A stretch of 64,000 nt of DNA. Source: Microvirga antarctica (GTDB lineage: Bacteria > Pseudomonadota > Alphaproteobacteria > Rhizobiales > Beijerinckiaceae). Both the position numbers and the translations under genes were made by a program. The notes under the pieces were generated by a model. It saw only the letters and a program-made list of their open reading frames with translations, did no database searches and was not told where the DNA came from. Below, in pieces: positions 17,751 through 27,099 of this stretch. Where the stretch lies: the NCBI RefSeq assembly GCF_017921815.1, contig NZ_JAGEMM010000003.1:411312-475311 (forward strand), written 5' to 3'. How positions within the stretch are numbered: the stretch's first letter is position 1; every line of letters starts with the position of its first letter.

Positions 17751-17812
17751 CGGCTAAAGCGCGACCGGTATCAACAGGGTGGAACAACCGCCGGGAACCT
17801 CGGGAGATGGAA

Positions 17813-18808
17813 ATGTGCAAGTCAGTTTCGGGTGTAAAGGCAGGCTTTATGGCACTGGCTCTAGGAGCGGGACTTCTTATGTCCAGCGCGGCCGACGCCG
17901 GCAAGGTGCGCGTCGCCTTCGGTGACATCGCAAGCGTCGAATCGCTCCACCTTTTGGCTGCCTTCGAGCGCGCCAAGGAGCAGGGCGTCGATATCGAAGT
18001 GACCTATCTCAAATCCGAGGACATCGCGGCGCAAGCCGTCGTCGGCGGGCAAGCCGATATCGGCGTTGGCGGCCCCTATGCGCTGATGCAGAAGGTCAAG
18101 GCTCCGATCCGGATGTTCCTGCAACTGTCCACCTTGCGCTTCTACCCGGCGGTCAATGGGCAATTCTACAAAACCTGGAAGGACCTCAATGGTCAGGAGA
18201 TCGCGGTCCACTCGCGCGGTTCCGGCACCGAGGCCATCATGAAGCTGATGGAAGATCGCCAAGGCATCAAATTCTCGAAGATCAGCTACATCCCGGGCTC
18301 GGAGGTCAGGACGGGCGCGCTTCTGCAAGGCAACGTGAAAGCCACAATCGTGGATTCATCCGGCAGACGTCTGCTTGAGACTCAGGCGCCTGGAAAATTC
18401 GTCATCCTCCCTCTCGATGGCGTCAATGCAACCGACGAGGCGCTGTTCGCCAACCAGGCATTCCTCGACAAGAACGCGGCCGATGTGGACAAGATCGTCG
18501 AGGCGATCGTGCAGACGTGGCGCGATGTAACGGCCAATCCGGGCGTCGTCACGGAATGGCGCGCGAAGTACAAGCTTATGCCCGATCTGCCCGCCGGCCA
18601 GGTCGCGGAAATCCTGCCGTACTTCCAGGAACTCGCACAGGGCAATGCGTTCCCGCTCAATGGTGGCGGAGCGGTTGCCGCCAAAGACGACTTTGCGTTC
18701 TACACCTTGTCGGGGCAACTGACCGGCGAACCAGCAAACCTGAAGGTCGCAGATTTCTGGGATACCCGTTCGCTTGATCGCGCCCTGGCAAAGCTCGGCA
18801 CCAAGTGA
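17813..18808 (+). CDS. ABC importer substrate-binding protein, Tau/Ssu/NitT type
   Basis: A 331-residue periplasmic binding protein of the NMT1/SsuA/TauA-like fold. A signal peptide runs to about ALA/ADA near residue 29. Mature features include AFGDIASVESLHLLAAFERAKE, VGGQADIGVGGPYALM and GQEIAVHSRGSGTEAIM. ATG 17813 is chosen because GGGAG lies 6 nt before it; ATG 17807 is also possible. The ligand is not evident. The family takes up sulfonates, nitrate, pyrimidine precursors, phthalate and other small organic acids. The FAH-family enzyme in the operon favours an organic or aromatic acid. The gene starts a five-gene operon. Confidence 0.85.
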   Translation: MCKSVSGVKAGFMALALGAGLLMSSAADAGKVRVAFGDIASVESLHLLAAFERAKEQGVDIEVTYLKSEDIAAQAVVGGQADIGVGGPYALMQKVKAPIRMFLQLSTLRFYPAVNGQFYKTWKDLNGQEIAVHSRGSGTEAIMKLMEDRQGIKFSKISYIPGSEVRTGALLQGNVKATIVDSSGRRLLETQAPGKFVILPLDGVNATDEALFANQAFLDKNAADVDKIVEAIVQTWRDVTANPGVVTEWRAKYKLMPDLPAGQVAEILPYFQELAQGNAFPLNGGGAVAAKDDFAFYTLSGQLTGEPANLKVADFWDTRSLDRALAKLGTK

Positions 18809-18818
18809 GGTTGGCAGC

Positions 18819-19652
18819 ATGATCGCTCCTTCGCGCGTGGGTGGCCCAGCACCGGCCGTCCATCCGCCAGAAGGCCTGGGCGCAAGCCTCGGCCGACTGG
18901 CGTCGAGACATCCTGTCGTGTGGCGATTGTCTTCGCTGGTGCTCTTCTTTCTGGCTTGGGAAATCGCCGGGCGGGTGCCCATCAGCTACGCTTTCCCGAC
19001 CTTCTCGGCCACCCTTGTTGCGCTGGTCTCCATGATGGCGGATGGCAGTCTTTTCGTGGCCTATGGGTCGACGCTTCAGCCGCTCGTCATCGGTATTGCG
19101 ATCTCGGGCGTCGTCGGCGTCGTCCTCGGGATCGTGATGGGCCTGTCGCGGATGGCGGAATGGCTCGCCGCCCCACTCTTCGTCGTCCTGCAGGCGGCGC
19201 CCATGGCGGCCCTCATCCCGCTCATCACCTTCGTGTACGGCATCGGGCTTTTGGCCAAGACCCTGGCGGTGATCATGCTGGCGCTGCCCGTCATCGTGCT
19301 GAACGGCTATAAGGCCGTTCGCAACGCCAATCCGTCCCTCGTCGCGATGTGTCGGTCGTTCCAGGGCACCAAGCTTCAGCAAATCGCCAAGATCATTGTT
19401 CCTGACGCCAGCCCGGTCATTTTCGCCGGCCTCCGGCTTGGGCTTGCGGCCGGCTTCATCGGCGTCATCCTGGCCGAGCTTCTTATCACCCCGACTGGGA
19501 TCGGCGATTTGATTACCTACCATCGGTCGGTCGCCAACTACGCTGAGATGTATGCCGCCGTGGTGTCCATCATTCTCGTGTCCACGCTGACGCTCGCCGC
19601 GCTCGAGTCCTTCGAGACCCGATTGCTGCGCCCTGAAAAGAGGAGAGGCTGA
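18819..19652 (+). CDS. ABC importer permease, Tau/Ssu type (first)
   Basis: A 277-residue inner-membrane permease with about six helices and the EAA-type loop around YKAVRNANPSLVAMCRSFQG, which touches the ATPase. The C-terminal LITYHRSVANYAEMYAAV is typical of SsuC/TauC. ATG 18819 has GAGG 8 nt upstream; earlier in-frame ATG codons lie inside the binding-protein gene. Ten bp separate it from the preceding gene. With the permease at 20459 it probably forms a heterodimer. Confidence 0.88.
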   Translation: MIAPSRVGGPAPAVHPPEGLGASLGRLASRHPVVWRLSSLVLFFLAWEIAGRVPISYAFPTFSATLVALVSMMADGSLFVAYGSTLQPLVIGIAISGVVGVVLGIVMGLSRMAEWLAAPLFVVLQAAPMAALIPLITFVYGIGLLAKTLAVIMLALPVIVLNGYKAVRNANPSLVAMCRSFQGTKLQQIAKIIVPDASPVIFAGLRLGLAAGFIGVILAELLITPTGIGDLITYHRSVANYAEMYAAVVSIILVSTLTLAALESFETRLLRPEKRRG

Positions 19653-19653
19653 C

Positions 19654-20448
19654 ATGGCACATCTTGCCGTCGCCGAAGCCGCAATCCCCGCATCCGAGAC
19701 GGTCGTCGCAGTGCGGGGCATCTGCAAGCGCTACAGCGAGGTGGAGGCGCTGCGCCTGATTGACCTCGATTTCCCAAGGGGGAAACTCACCACGCTGCTG
19801 GGCCCGTCGGGGTGTGGAAAGACGACGCTGCTGAAGATCATTGCCGGCCTCATCGCCGCATCGTCCGGCGAAGTGCGGGTGAACGGCAAGCCGGTCACCG
19901 GCCCCGGTCCGGAGCGGGCCTTCGTGTTTCAGGATTTCGCGCTCATGCCGTGGGCAACCGTCATGCGCAACGTGGCGTTCGGGCTCGAATTGCAGGGAAT
20001 GGGCAAGGCGGAACGGCAGTCCATTGCCCGCAATTACATTGCCGAGGTGGGTCTCACGGGATTCGAGGACAAGTACCCGCACGAATTGTCGGGCGGGATG
20101 CGCCAGCGGGTCGGACTTGCCCGCGCGTTCGCGGTCAACGCCGAGGTTCTGCTGCTCGACGAACCATTTTCGGCCGTCGACGAGCAGAACCGACGCAAAT
20201 TTCAAGAGGATCTGCTTCGCCTCGTGGACAAGGAACGCAAGACCTTCATTTTCGTGACGCACAGCATTGAGGAGGCGGTCTATGTGTCAGATCGCATCGT
20301 GCTTCTGTCGCGTCGGCCGGGACGGGTCTCGCAGATCATCGAGCCGAGGATCGACCGCACCGCATCGCCCGACGCCATCCGCCGCGATCAGGGATATCTC
20401 GACACCGTCGAGGAGATCTGGCAGGGCCTGAAACACTACGTGGATTGA
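19654..20448 (+). CDS. ABC importer ATP-binding protein, Tau/Ssu type
   Basis: A 264-residue ATPase with Walker A GPSGCGKTT, Q-loop VFQDFALMPW, signature LSGGMRQR, Walker B LLLDEPFSAVD and switch histidine FVTHSIEEA. The Met-Arg in the signature and the Q-loop wording place it with SsuB/TauB ATPases. It follows the first permease after one base and precedes the second permease, so it drives both. Confidence 0.92.
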   Translation: MAHLAVAEAAIPASETVVAVRGICKRYSEVEALRLIDLDFPRGKLTTLLGPSGCGKTTLLKIIAGLIAASSGEVRVNGKPVTGPGPERAFVFQDFALMPWATVMRNVAFGLELQGMGKAERQSIARNYIAEVGLTGFEDKYPHELSGGMRQRVGLARAFAVNAEVLLLDEPFSAVDEQNRRKFQEDLLRLVDKERKTFIFVTHSIEEAVYVSDRIVLLSRRPGRVSQIIEPRIDRTASPDAIRRDQGYLDTVEEIWQGLKHYVD

Positions 20449-20458
20449 GGATGCGGTC

Positions 20459-21211
20459 ATGATTCTTTTCGGCTATCGGGTGCCGATGATGGCGTCTCTC
20501 ATCGTGTGGTGCGTGATCTGGGAAGTTGTCGGACGATCTGGCGCGCTCTTCCTGATCCCGCCGCTCTCCAGCGTGCTGGTCGCAGCTTTCGCGATGGTCC
20601 AGACCGCAACCTGGCAGAGTGCTGCGCTGGTAACCCTCCACAGCTTCTCCGTCGGCATGGCGCTCGCCATCCTTGTCGGCATCGCCCTTGGCGTTCTCAT
20701 GGGACGCTTCAAGGCGGTGGACGACTTATTCGGCATCTGGGTCAATATCTTCGTCAGCGCGCCGCTTTCCGCCCTCGTGCCCGTGCTGATGATCCTGTTC
20801 GGGATTGGCGAAACCACAGTGATCGTGACGGTGTTTCTGTTCGCCGTCTGGATCATCGTGCTGGACACGCGCGCCGGAATCCAGCATGTGCCGAATTCGC
20901 TGATCGAAATGGGGCGCAGCTACGGCGCCTCACCGTTCGCCCTTTACGGAAAGATCGTTCTCCTCGCGGCCCTTCCGGAAATCCTCGCGGGGATACGGCT
21001 GGGACTCGTCCGCGGCGTAAAGGGTGTGGTGATCGGACAGCTTCTGGTGTCCATCATCGGATATGGCGAACTGTTCGAACTCTATTCGCGCAGCTTCGAC
21101 ATGGAGAACTTCTGGGCGCTGACCATCATCCTCTTCGCCGCGGCGATGCTGATGTCGGCGGCCATCGAACACGTCGAGAAAAAAGTTGATTACTACGCAG
21201 GAGTAAGATGA
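20459..21211 (+). CDS. ABC importer permease, Tau/Ssu type (second)
   Basis: A 250-residue permease with about six membrane helices. The coupling region is IQHVPNSLIEMGRSYGASPF, followed by GIRLGLVRGVKGVVIGQLL, as in SsuC-like permeases. It differs clearly from the first permease, indicating a heterodimeric channel, whereas most SsuC/TauC systems are homodimers. Its stop overlaps the FAH-family gene by 4 bp. Confidence 0.88.
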   Translation: MILFGYRVPMMASLIVWCVIWEVVGRSGALFLIPPLSSVLVAAFAMVQTATWQSAALVTLHSFSVGMALAILVGIALGVLMGRFKAVDDLFGIWVNIFVSAPLSALVPVLMILFGIGETTVIVTVFLFAVWIIVLDTRAGIQHVPNSLIEMGRSYGASPFALYGKIVLLAALPEILAGIRLGLVRGVKGVVIGQLLVSIIGYGELFELYSRSFDMENFWALTIILFAAAMLMSAAIEHVEKKVDYYAGVR

Positions 21212-21915
21212 TGAATGCGCCGATCTCTACAGCTGGCTACGTCGTTGAGCCGTTGCCGGTCCCATCTTTGCCGGTGAAGGGAAGCGAGAAGCTGTTTCCC
21301 ATCCACCGCATCTATTGCGTCGGGCGCAACTATGCCGAACACGCGATCGAGATGGGTCACGATCCGTCCAAGGAGCCTCCGTTCTTTTTTCAGAAGAACC
21401 CGGACAACGTCGTCACCGATGGAAAATTCCCTTATCCCAGCATGACCTCGGACGTGCATTTCGAAATCGAGATGGTTGTCGCGCTTGCCAAGGGGGGCGT
21501 CGACATTCCGGTCGAGTCAGCACTTGACCATGTTTTCGGATACGGCGTCGGCCTCGACATGACCCGCCGCGATCTACAGGGAGAGGCCAAGAAGCTCGGT
21601 CGCCCGTGGGAAGTCGGCAAGGCCTTCGAGGCCTCAGCTCCCTGCACGGCGCTAGTCCCAGCCAGCGAGATCGGCCATCCGGCGGCAGGCGGCGTATCCC
21701 TCAAGGTCAATGGGACCCTGAGGCAGGAGGGCGACCTGAACCAGATGATCTGGAAAGTGCCCGAGATGATCTCGTATCTGTCGAAGCTGTTCACCCTGCA
21801 GCCGGGTGACATCATCATGTCCGGTACGCCGGCAGGCGTCGGCGCTGTCGTCAAGGGCGATGTTCTCGAGGGTCTGGTCGAAGGCGTCGGCGCCATCGAG
21901 GTCCGCGTCGTCTAA
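21208..21915 (+). CDS. Fumarylacetoacetate hydrolase (FAH) family protein, fumarylpyruvate-hydrolase-like
   Basis: A 235-residue enzyme of the FAH superfamily, which cleaves C-C bonds in acylpyruvates or decarboxylates/hydrates ring-cleavage products using Mg or Mn. Metal-binding residues fit HFEIEMVVAL (E86, E88) and the Asp of GVGLDMTRRDLQ (about 117). The segment YCVGRNYAEHAIEMG is characteristic of fumarylpyruvate hydrolases and E. coli YcgM. Its ATG overlaps the permease stop, so it is co-translated with the importer. This suggests that the imported compound is degraded through an acylpyruvate-like intermediate; the substrate itself is unknown. Confidence 0.87.
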   Translation: MMNAPISTAGYVVEPLPVPSLPVKGSEKLFPIHRIYCVGRNYAEHAIEMGHDPSKEPPFFFQKNPDNVVTDGKFPYPSMTSDVHFEIEMVVALAKGGVDIPVESALDHVFGYGVGLDMTRRDLQGEAKKLGRPWEVGKAFEASAPCTALVPASEIGHPAAGGVSLKVNGTLRQEGDLNQMIWKVPEMISYLSKLFTLQPGDIIMSGTPAGVGAVVKGDVLEGLVEGVGAIEVRVV

Positions 21916-21980
21916 CGCGCAGACGGCCACGGTTGCGGTGAGCCAAGGAGCTTGCCGTAACCCGGTCTGCGACCGGAAGG

Positions 21981-23597
21981 TCAGACGCTGCGCTGGTCCT
22001 CCAGGATCATCGCAGCGCCCTTTTCGGCGATCATCAGTGTCGGCGAATTGGTGTTCCCACTGGTGATCGCGGGCATGATAGACGCGTCCACCACGCGCAG
22101 CCCTGACACGCCGTGCACCCGCAGCCGCGCATCGGTCACTGCCATCGGGTCGCTGGCAAGTCCCATTTTGGCCGTGCCCACGGGGTGGAAGATGGTGGTG
22201 CCAATCGCGCGCGCACCTTCGAGAAGCTCCGCGTCGGTTTCCAGCGCGGCCCCCGGCTTGTACTCCGTCGGGTCATATTTCTGCAACGACGGCATGGCGA
22301 CGATCCGTCGCACAAGCCGCAGGGACTCGACGGCTACCGCCTGATCCTCGGACGTCGTCAAGGCGTTCAGCCGGATCGACGGCGGGATGGCAGGATCGAG
22401 ACTGCGCAGGCTGACGCTTCCGCGGCTCGTCGGCCGCAAATTGCACACGCTCGCCGTAAAGGCCGGAAACGTGTGCGGATCCTCACCGAACTTGTCGAGT
22501 GACAACGGTTGAATATGAAATTGCAGATTGGGCGTCGCATAGCGCGGCGACGACCGTGCAAAGGCCCCAAGTTGCGAGGGCGCCATGGTCAGCGGCCCTC
22601 GTCGGAACAGCAGGTATTCGAGCGCCATATGGGCCTTCCGCGGTAGCGAGCGAAACTCCTCGTTCAGGGTGCGCACACCGGAGACACTATAGATCGGCCG
22701 AAGCTGCAAATGATCCTGGAGGTTCTGGCCGATCCCAGGCAGGTGGTGTGCCACATCGATTCCGTGCTCGCGGAGCTGCGCGCCATCACCGAGGCCTGAG
22801 AGCTGCAGGAGTTGCGGGGACGCGACTGCGCCGGCCGAGAGGATCACTTCCCGCCTCGCCATGATACGCCGTATCGCACCGTTCTGCCGCACTTCGACAC
22901 CGATGGCGCGCTTCCCATCCATGAGAATACGGGTGGCATGGGCATGGGTCTCAACCTTCAGGTTGGGGCGCGACAAGGCCGGTTTCAAAAAGCCGCGCGC
23001 GGATGACCAGCGACGCCCGCTCTTCTGGTTGACGTGGAAATACGCCACGCCTTCATTGCTCCCGGTATTGAAATCGTCAGTTCGGGGAAGCCCCGCCTCG
23101 ACGGCCGCATCGCGGAACGCATCAAGAATGTCCCACCGCATGCGGGGGGCCTCGACGCGCCATTCACCGCCTGCGCCGTGATGCTCACCCTCGCCGAGAT
23201 AATGATCGACGTGCTGGCGGAAGATCGGCCGAACATCGTCCCAGCCCCAGCCGTCCAGTCCGATCTGGCGCCAACCGTCGTAATCCTCGCGCTGGCCCCG
23301 CATGTAGATCATGGCATTGATGGCAGATGATCCGCCGAGGACCTTTCCGCGCGGATAGTTGAGCACGCGGTTGTTCAGGCCGGGCTCCGCCTCAGTCTGA
23401 TACATCCAGTCGGCGCGCGGGTTTCCGATGGCGAAAAGATATCCGACGGGGATGTGAAACCAGATCCAGTTGTCCTTGCCGCCGGCCTCGAGAAGGCACA
23501 CCGAATGGCTCTCATTGGCGGAGAGCCTGTTTGCAAGGACGCAACCGGCAGAGCCAGCGCCGACGATCACGTAGTCGGTCGTCACAATTTCCGTCAT
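21981..23597 (-). CDS. GMC-family FAD oxidoreductase (choline/alcohol dehydrogenase-like)
   Basis: A 538-residue glucose-methanol-choline oxidoreductase that oxidises an alcohol to an aldehyde. The N-terminal FAD site is [18 protein letters not shown]; the GMC signature 1 region includes [18 protein letters not shown]. The catalytic His is in HPVGTAKMG near the C-terminus, followed by the Asn in [16 protein letters not shown]. There is no export signal, so it is cytoplasmic. The gene follows livM by about 48 bp on the same strand, so the alcohol is probably the substrate of, or produced from, the Liv-type importer's cargo. Confidence 0.92.
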   Translation of the reverse strand: MTEIVTTDYVIVGAGSAGCVLANRLSANESHSVCLLEAGGKDNWIWFHIPVGYLFAIGNPRADWMYQTEAEPGLNNRVLNYPRGKVLGGSSAINAMIYMRGQREDYDGWRQIGLDGWGWDDVRPIFRQHVDHYLGEGEHHGAGGEWRVEAPRMRWDILDAFRDAAVEAGLPRTDDFNTGSNEGVAYFHVNQKSGRRWSSARGFLKPALSRPNLKVETHAHATRILMDGKRAIGVEVRQNGAIRRIMARREVILSAGAVASPQLLQLSGLGDGAQLREHGIDVAHHLPGIGQNLQDHLQLRPIYSVSGVRTLNEEFRSLPRKAHMALEYLLFRRGPLTMAPSQLGAFARSSPRYATPNLQFHIQPLSLDKFGEDPHTFPAFTASVCNLRPTSRGSVSLRSLDPAIPPSIRLNALTTSEDQAVAVESLRLVRRIVAMPSLQKYDPTEYKPGAALETDAELLEGARAIGTTIFHPVGTAKMGLASDPMAVTDARLRVHGVSGLRVVDASIMPAITSGNTNSPTLMIAEKGAAMILEDQRSV

Positions 23598-23645
23598 TGG
23601 GTCCTCGGCAATCGCAGGCGTGGGACCGAAGCACCTCGCATCGCG

Positions 23646-24614
23646 TTAGCCGGCTGCCCGTCGACGCAGGAATGCCATGGCCTCGCCCGCGATGCCGCGC
23701 CGGAACAACAGAACGCAGATGACGAAGATGATGCCGATCAGTACTGTCACGGGGAAATCCGAGGCTGCCAGGTAATTCTGCAGCGCAATCACGAGACCTG
23801 CCCCGACGACGGGACCCACGAGGGTGCCGATGCCGCCAAGGAGCGTCATGAGAATGACCTCGCCCGACATCTGCCACTGCACGTCCGTGAGGGTCGCGAA
23901 CTGAAAGACGATTGCCTTGGTGCCGCCGGCAAGGCCCGCAAGCGAGGCCGACATGACGAAGGCGCCCAGCTTGTAGCGGTCGACACGATAGCCGAGCGAG
24001 ATGGCGCGCCGTTCGTTCTCCCTGATGGCTTTCAGAATGTTGCCGAAGGGAGAATGCACGATCCGCCAGATGGCGAAGAAACCGATCAGGAAAATCGCGA
24101 GCGTCACGTAGTACATCGCCAGGGGCCCGCTGAGATCGATGAGGCCGAGCAGATGGCCGCGCGGCACGCCTTGAATGCCGTCCTCACCATGCGTGAAAGG
24201 AACTTGCAGGCAGATGAAGGCGAACATCTGCCCAAGTGCCAAGGTGATCATAGCAAAATAGATGCCCTGCCGGCGGATCGCGAGGGCGCCGACGATGACG
24301 CCCAGCACACCGGCGCCGACGGCGCCGAGCAGAATTCCTGACAGGGGTTCCCAGCCCCAGACCTTGACCGCGTGGGCCGTGATATAGGCAGCGCCGCCGA
24401 AGAAAGTGGCGTGGCCGAACGACAACAGGCCCACATAGCCGATCAGCAGATTGAACGCGCAGGCGAACAGCGCGAAGCACAGAACGCTCATGAGGAAGAC
24501 AGGGTAGAGAAAGAAGGGTGCCACCAGAAGCGCGACAATCGAGACCGCGGCAAATGCCAACGTGGACCGTCGGAGTCGGGATGCTGGAGACAGCCGGCCG
24601 GCATCGGCATTCAT
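23646..24614 (-). CDS. livM: Branched-chain-type ABC importer permease, LivM family
   Basis: A 322-residue permease with eight to ten membrane helices. LivM hallmarks are NLLIGYVGLLSFGHATFFG, the IRRQGIYFAMITLALGQM segment, and KAIRENERRAISLGYRV in the cytoplasmic coupling loop. ATG 24614 has GGAG 8 nt upstream, within the end of livH; only 4 nt separate the genes. It partners LivH. Confidence 0.93.
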   Translation of the reverse strand: MNADAGRLSPASRLRRSTLAFAAVSIVALLVAPFFLYPVFLMSVLCFALFACAFNLLIGYVGLLSFGHATFFGGAAYITAHAVKVWGWEPLSGILLGAVGAGVLGVIVGALAIRRQGIYFAMITLALGQMFAFICLQVPFTHGEDGIQGVPRGHLLGLIDLSGPLAMYYVTLAIFLIGFFAIWRIVHSPFGNILKAIRENERRAISLGYRVDRYKLGAFVMSASLAGLAGGTKAIVFQFATLTDVQWQMSGEVILMTLLGGIGTLVGPVVGAGLVIALQNYLAASDFPVTVLIGIIFVICVLLFRRGIAGEAMAFLRRRAAG

Positions 24615-24618
24615 GACA

Positions 24619-25506
24619 TCACTCCTCACGCCCGAACAACCCCGCCGGCCTCACCAGCAGCACGATCGCCATGACGACGAAGATGACGATACTGGACGCC
24701 TCCGGGTAGATCACCTTTGTCAAGCCCTCGAGCACGCCGAGCATGTAGCCCGTCACGATCGCGCCCAGAATCGAACCCATGCCGCCCACCACCACCACGG
24801 CGAAGACGACGATGATCAGGTTGCTGCCCATGAGCGGGCTGACCTGATAGATCGGTGCCGCGAGCACGCCGGCGAGCCCTGCCAGCGCCGCGCCCAGTCC
24901 GTAGGTAAGCGTCAGCAGCCGCGGAACATCGACCCCGAAAGCCTGCACCAGCGTGGCGTTCTCGGTCGCTGCCCGCAGGTAGGCGCCAAGCCTGGTCTTC
25001 TCGATGAGCAGCCAGGTGCCGAGGCAGATGACAAGTGATGCGATCACGACCCAGCCGCGATAGATGGGCAGGAACATGAAGCCGAGATTGAGAGCACCGG
25101 AGAGCTGTGGCGGTGGCGAATAGGGCTTGCCTGCCGCTCCGAACCAGTAGCGGAATGCGCCCTCGATAATGAGCGCGAGGCCGAACGTCAGAAGCAACCC
25201 GTAGAGCGGGTCGAGGCCGTAGAGGCGTCTCAGCATGGTCCGCTCGACAACGACGGCCGTCACACCCACGAGCAGGGGCGCAACGACCAGCGCGGGCCAA
25301 TAGCCAATGCCGGTATACGCGAGCAGAAGATAGGCCGCGAACGCGCCCAGCATGTATTGCGCTCCGTGGGCGAAATTAATGACGCGCAGCAACCCGAAGA
25401 TGACGGCGAGGCCGAGACTCAAAAGCGCGTAGAATGATCCGTTGATGAGACCGATGAGGATCTGCCCGTAGAGGGCAGGCGCGGAGATGCCGAAGATCGT
25501 GCTCAT
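24619..25506 (-). CDS. livH: Branched-chain-type ABC importer permease, LivH family
   Basis: A 295-residue permease with about eight helices. Family hallmarks are GSFYALLSLGLAVIFGLLRV, NFAHGAQYMLGAF, the LRAATENATLVQAFGVDV coupling loop and GGMGSILGAIVTGYMLG. It sits between livF and livM in the operon with short gaps on both sides. Confidence 0.94.
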   Translation of the reverse strand: MSTIFGISAPALYGQILIGLINGSFYALLSLGLAVIFGLLRVINFAHGAQYMLGAFAAYLLLAYTGIGYWPALVVAPLLVGVTAVVVERTMLRRLYGLDPLYGLLLTFGLALIIEGAFRYWFGAAGKPYSPPPQLSGALNLGFMFLPIYRGWVVIASLVICLGTWLLIEKTRLGAYLRAATENATLVQAFGVDVPRLLTLTYGLGAALAGLAGVLAAPIYQVSPLMGSNLIIVVFAVVVVGGMGSILGAIVTGYMLGVLEGLTKVIYPEASSIVIFVVMAIVLLVRPAGLFGREE

Positions 25507-25513
25507 GCTGCCC

Positions 25514-26221
25514 TCACACCCCCAGAACGTCTTGCAACTGGCCCATGTGGGAATCGAGGTCGCGTGCCGCGAAGGAATTGACGATCCGCCCGTCCTCCAT
25601 GAGGTAGAACCGGTCGGCGACCTTGCGGGCGAAGCGAAAGTTCTGTTCGACCAGCAGGATTGTCATGCCCCGCTGCTTGAGAGTCGTCAGCACGTCTCCG
25701 ATGCGCTGGATGATAACCGGGGCGAGCCCCTCGGTCGGTTCGTCCAGCAGCAGAATCCTGGCGCCGGTGCGCAGGATTCTTGCCATGGCCAGCATTTGCT
25801 GTTCCCCGCCCGACAGCTTGGTGCCTTGGCTTGAGCGCCGCTCGTGGAGGTTGGGAAACAGGCGGTAGATGTCCTCGACGGTCATGCCATCCGGCGCCAC
25901 GCGCGGCGGCAGCATCAGGTTTTCCTCCACGGTCAGGCTGGCGAAGATCCCGCGCTCTTCTGGCACGTAGCCGAGGCCTGCCTGGGCCACGCGATGCAGA
26001 GGGAGGCCGATGAGGTCCTGGCCGCGCAGGGTGATGGTGCCTTCACGCTTGCGCAGGATTCCCATGATGGCCCGCAGGGTCGTGGTCTTGCCGGCGCCGT
26101 TGCGTCCCAGGAGTGTGATGGTCTCGCCCTCGCGCATGGCGATGTCGACCCCGTGCAGGACGTGACTCTCGCCGTACCAGGCCTGCAGGCCACGAATCTC
26201 GAGGAACGGAGGCTCACTCAT
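25514..26221 (-). CDS. livF: Branched-chain-type ABC importer ATPase, LivF family
   Basis: A 235-residue ATPase with Walker A GRNGAGKTT, LGYVPEERGIF after the Q-loop region (typical of LivF), signature LSGGEQQM, Walker B LLLDEPTEGLAP and a C-terminal VEQN in place of the switch histidine, as usual in LivF. ATG 26221 (MSEPPF) is chosen because homology begins there; it overlaps the end of livG by 8 bp. Confidence 0.94.
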   Translation of the reverse strand: MSEPPFLEIRGLQAWYGESHVLHGVDIAMREGETITLLGRNGAGKTTTLRAIMGILRKREGTITLRGQDLIGLPLHRVAQAGLGYVPEERGIFASLTVEENLMLPPRVAPDGMTVEDIYRLFPNLHERRSSQGTKLSGGEQQMLAMARILRTGARILLLDEPTEGLAPVIIQRIGDVLTTLKQRGMTILLVEQNFRFARKVADRFYLMEDGRIVNSFAARDLDSHMGQLQDVLGV

Positions 26222-26975
26222 GTTCTGTTCCCAGATAGGCCTCACGTACACGCGGATCGGCACTCACGCTCTCATAGGATCCGTCTGCCAGAATTTCGCC
26301 CCGCGCCAGCACGGTGACACGGTCGCAGAGATCGGCCACGACCCCAAGGTTGTGCTCGACCATCAAAACGGTTCGCCCTTTGGCGATGCGGCGGATCAGC
26401 TCGGAGATCCGGCCGATATCCTCATGCCCCATCCCTGCCATCGGTTCGTCGAGCAGCAGCATGGTGGGCTCGAGCGCCAGGGTCGTTGCAATCTCCAAGG
26501 CGCGCTTGCGTCCATAGGCCAGCTCGACGGCCGGAAGATCCGCATACTCGGACAATCCGACGGCGTCGATCAGCTCAAGGGCGCGCGCATCGAGGGCCGC
26601 CAGGACATCGGATGATCGCCAGAATTGCGTTGCAAGACCCGCCGGCCGCTGCAGCGCCACGCGCACATTGTCGAGGACGGTAAGGTGGGAAAAAACCGCC
26701 GAGATCTGGAACGACCGCACGAGCCCGAGGCGCGCGACCTCGGCGGGCTTGAGCCGGCTGATGTCGTCGCCGCGGAAGACAATGCGTCCGCGCGTGGGCG
26801 TCAGAAATTTGGTCAGGAGATTGAACACGGTCGTCTTGCCAGCCCCGTTGGGGCCGATCAGAGCATGCACCGATCCCTCGGTCACCGAGAGCGAGACGTC
26901 CTTCACCGCGACGAAGCCACGGAATTCCATCGTGAGCCCGCTGGCGGAAAGTATGGGCTGCGTCTCGACCATCAT
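26214..26975 (-). CDS. livG: Branched-chain-type ABC importer ATPase, LivG family
   Basis: A 253-residue ATPase with Walker A GPNGAGKTT, the LivG-type LVRSFQISAVFSHLTVLDNV stretch, AYGRKRALEIATTLA in place of a standard LSGGQ signature, Walker B LLLDEPMAGMGHED and VEHN at the switch. The missing LSGGQ consensus is common in LivG. The start is ATG 26975 or 26972; both ribosome sites are weak. A stable hairpin lies in the gap between this gene and the upstream binding-protein gene. Confidence 0.92.
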   Translation of the reverse strand: MMVETQPILSASGLTMEFRGFVAVKDVSLSVTEGSVHALIGPNGAGKTTVFNLLTKFLTPTRGRIVFRGDDISRLKPAEVARLGLVRSFQISAVFSHLTVLDNVRVALQRPAGLATQFWRSSDVLAALDARALELIDAVGLSEYADLPAVELAYGRKRALEIATTLALEPTMLLLDEPMAGMGHEDIGRISELIRRIAKGRTVLMVEHNLGVVADLCDRVTVLARGEILADGSYESVSADPRVREAYLGTEHE

Positions 26976-27049
26976 ACGGTCATCAATCTCTTGTCGAACG
27001 GGTTTCCCGTCCGGGTCAGTTCGCTGCACCGGAGGGCGAATTTCGGAGA

Positions 27050-27080
27050 ATGCAGGGCGCGCTGCGCACGCACCCTGCAT
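27050..27080 (-). promoter_or_regulatory. Intergenic mRNA hairpin between the binding-protein gene and livG
   Basis: An 8-bp perfect stem (ATGCAGGG / CCCTGCAT) closes a GC-rich loop that can fold further. It lies 19 bp after the binding-protein stop and has no T tract, so it is more likely to stabilise the upstream message or attenuate read-through than to terminate fully. Confidence 0.5.
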
Positions 27081-27099
27081 GATCGTGCTACGGCGTGAT

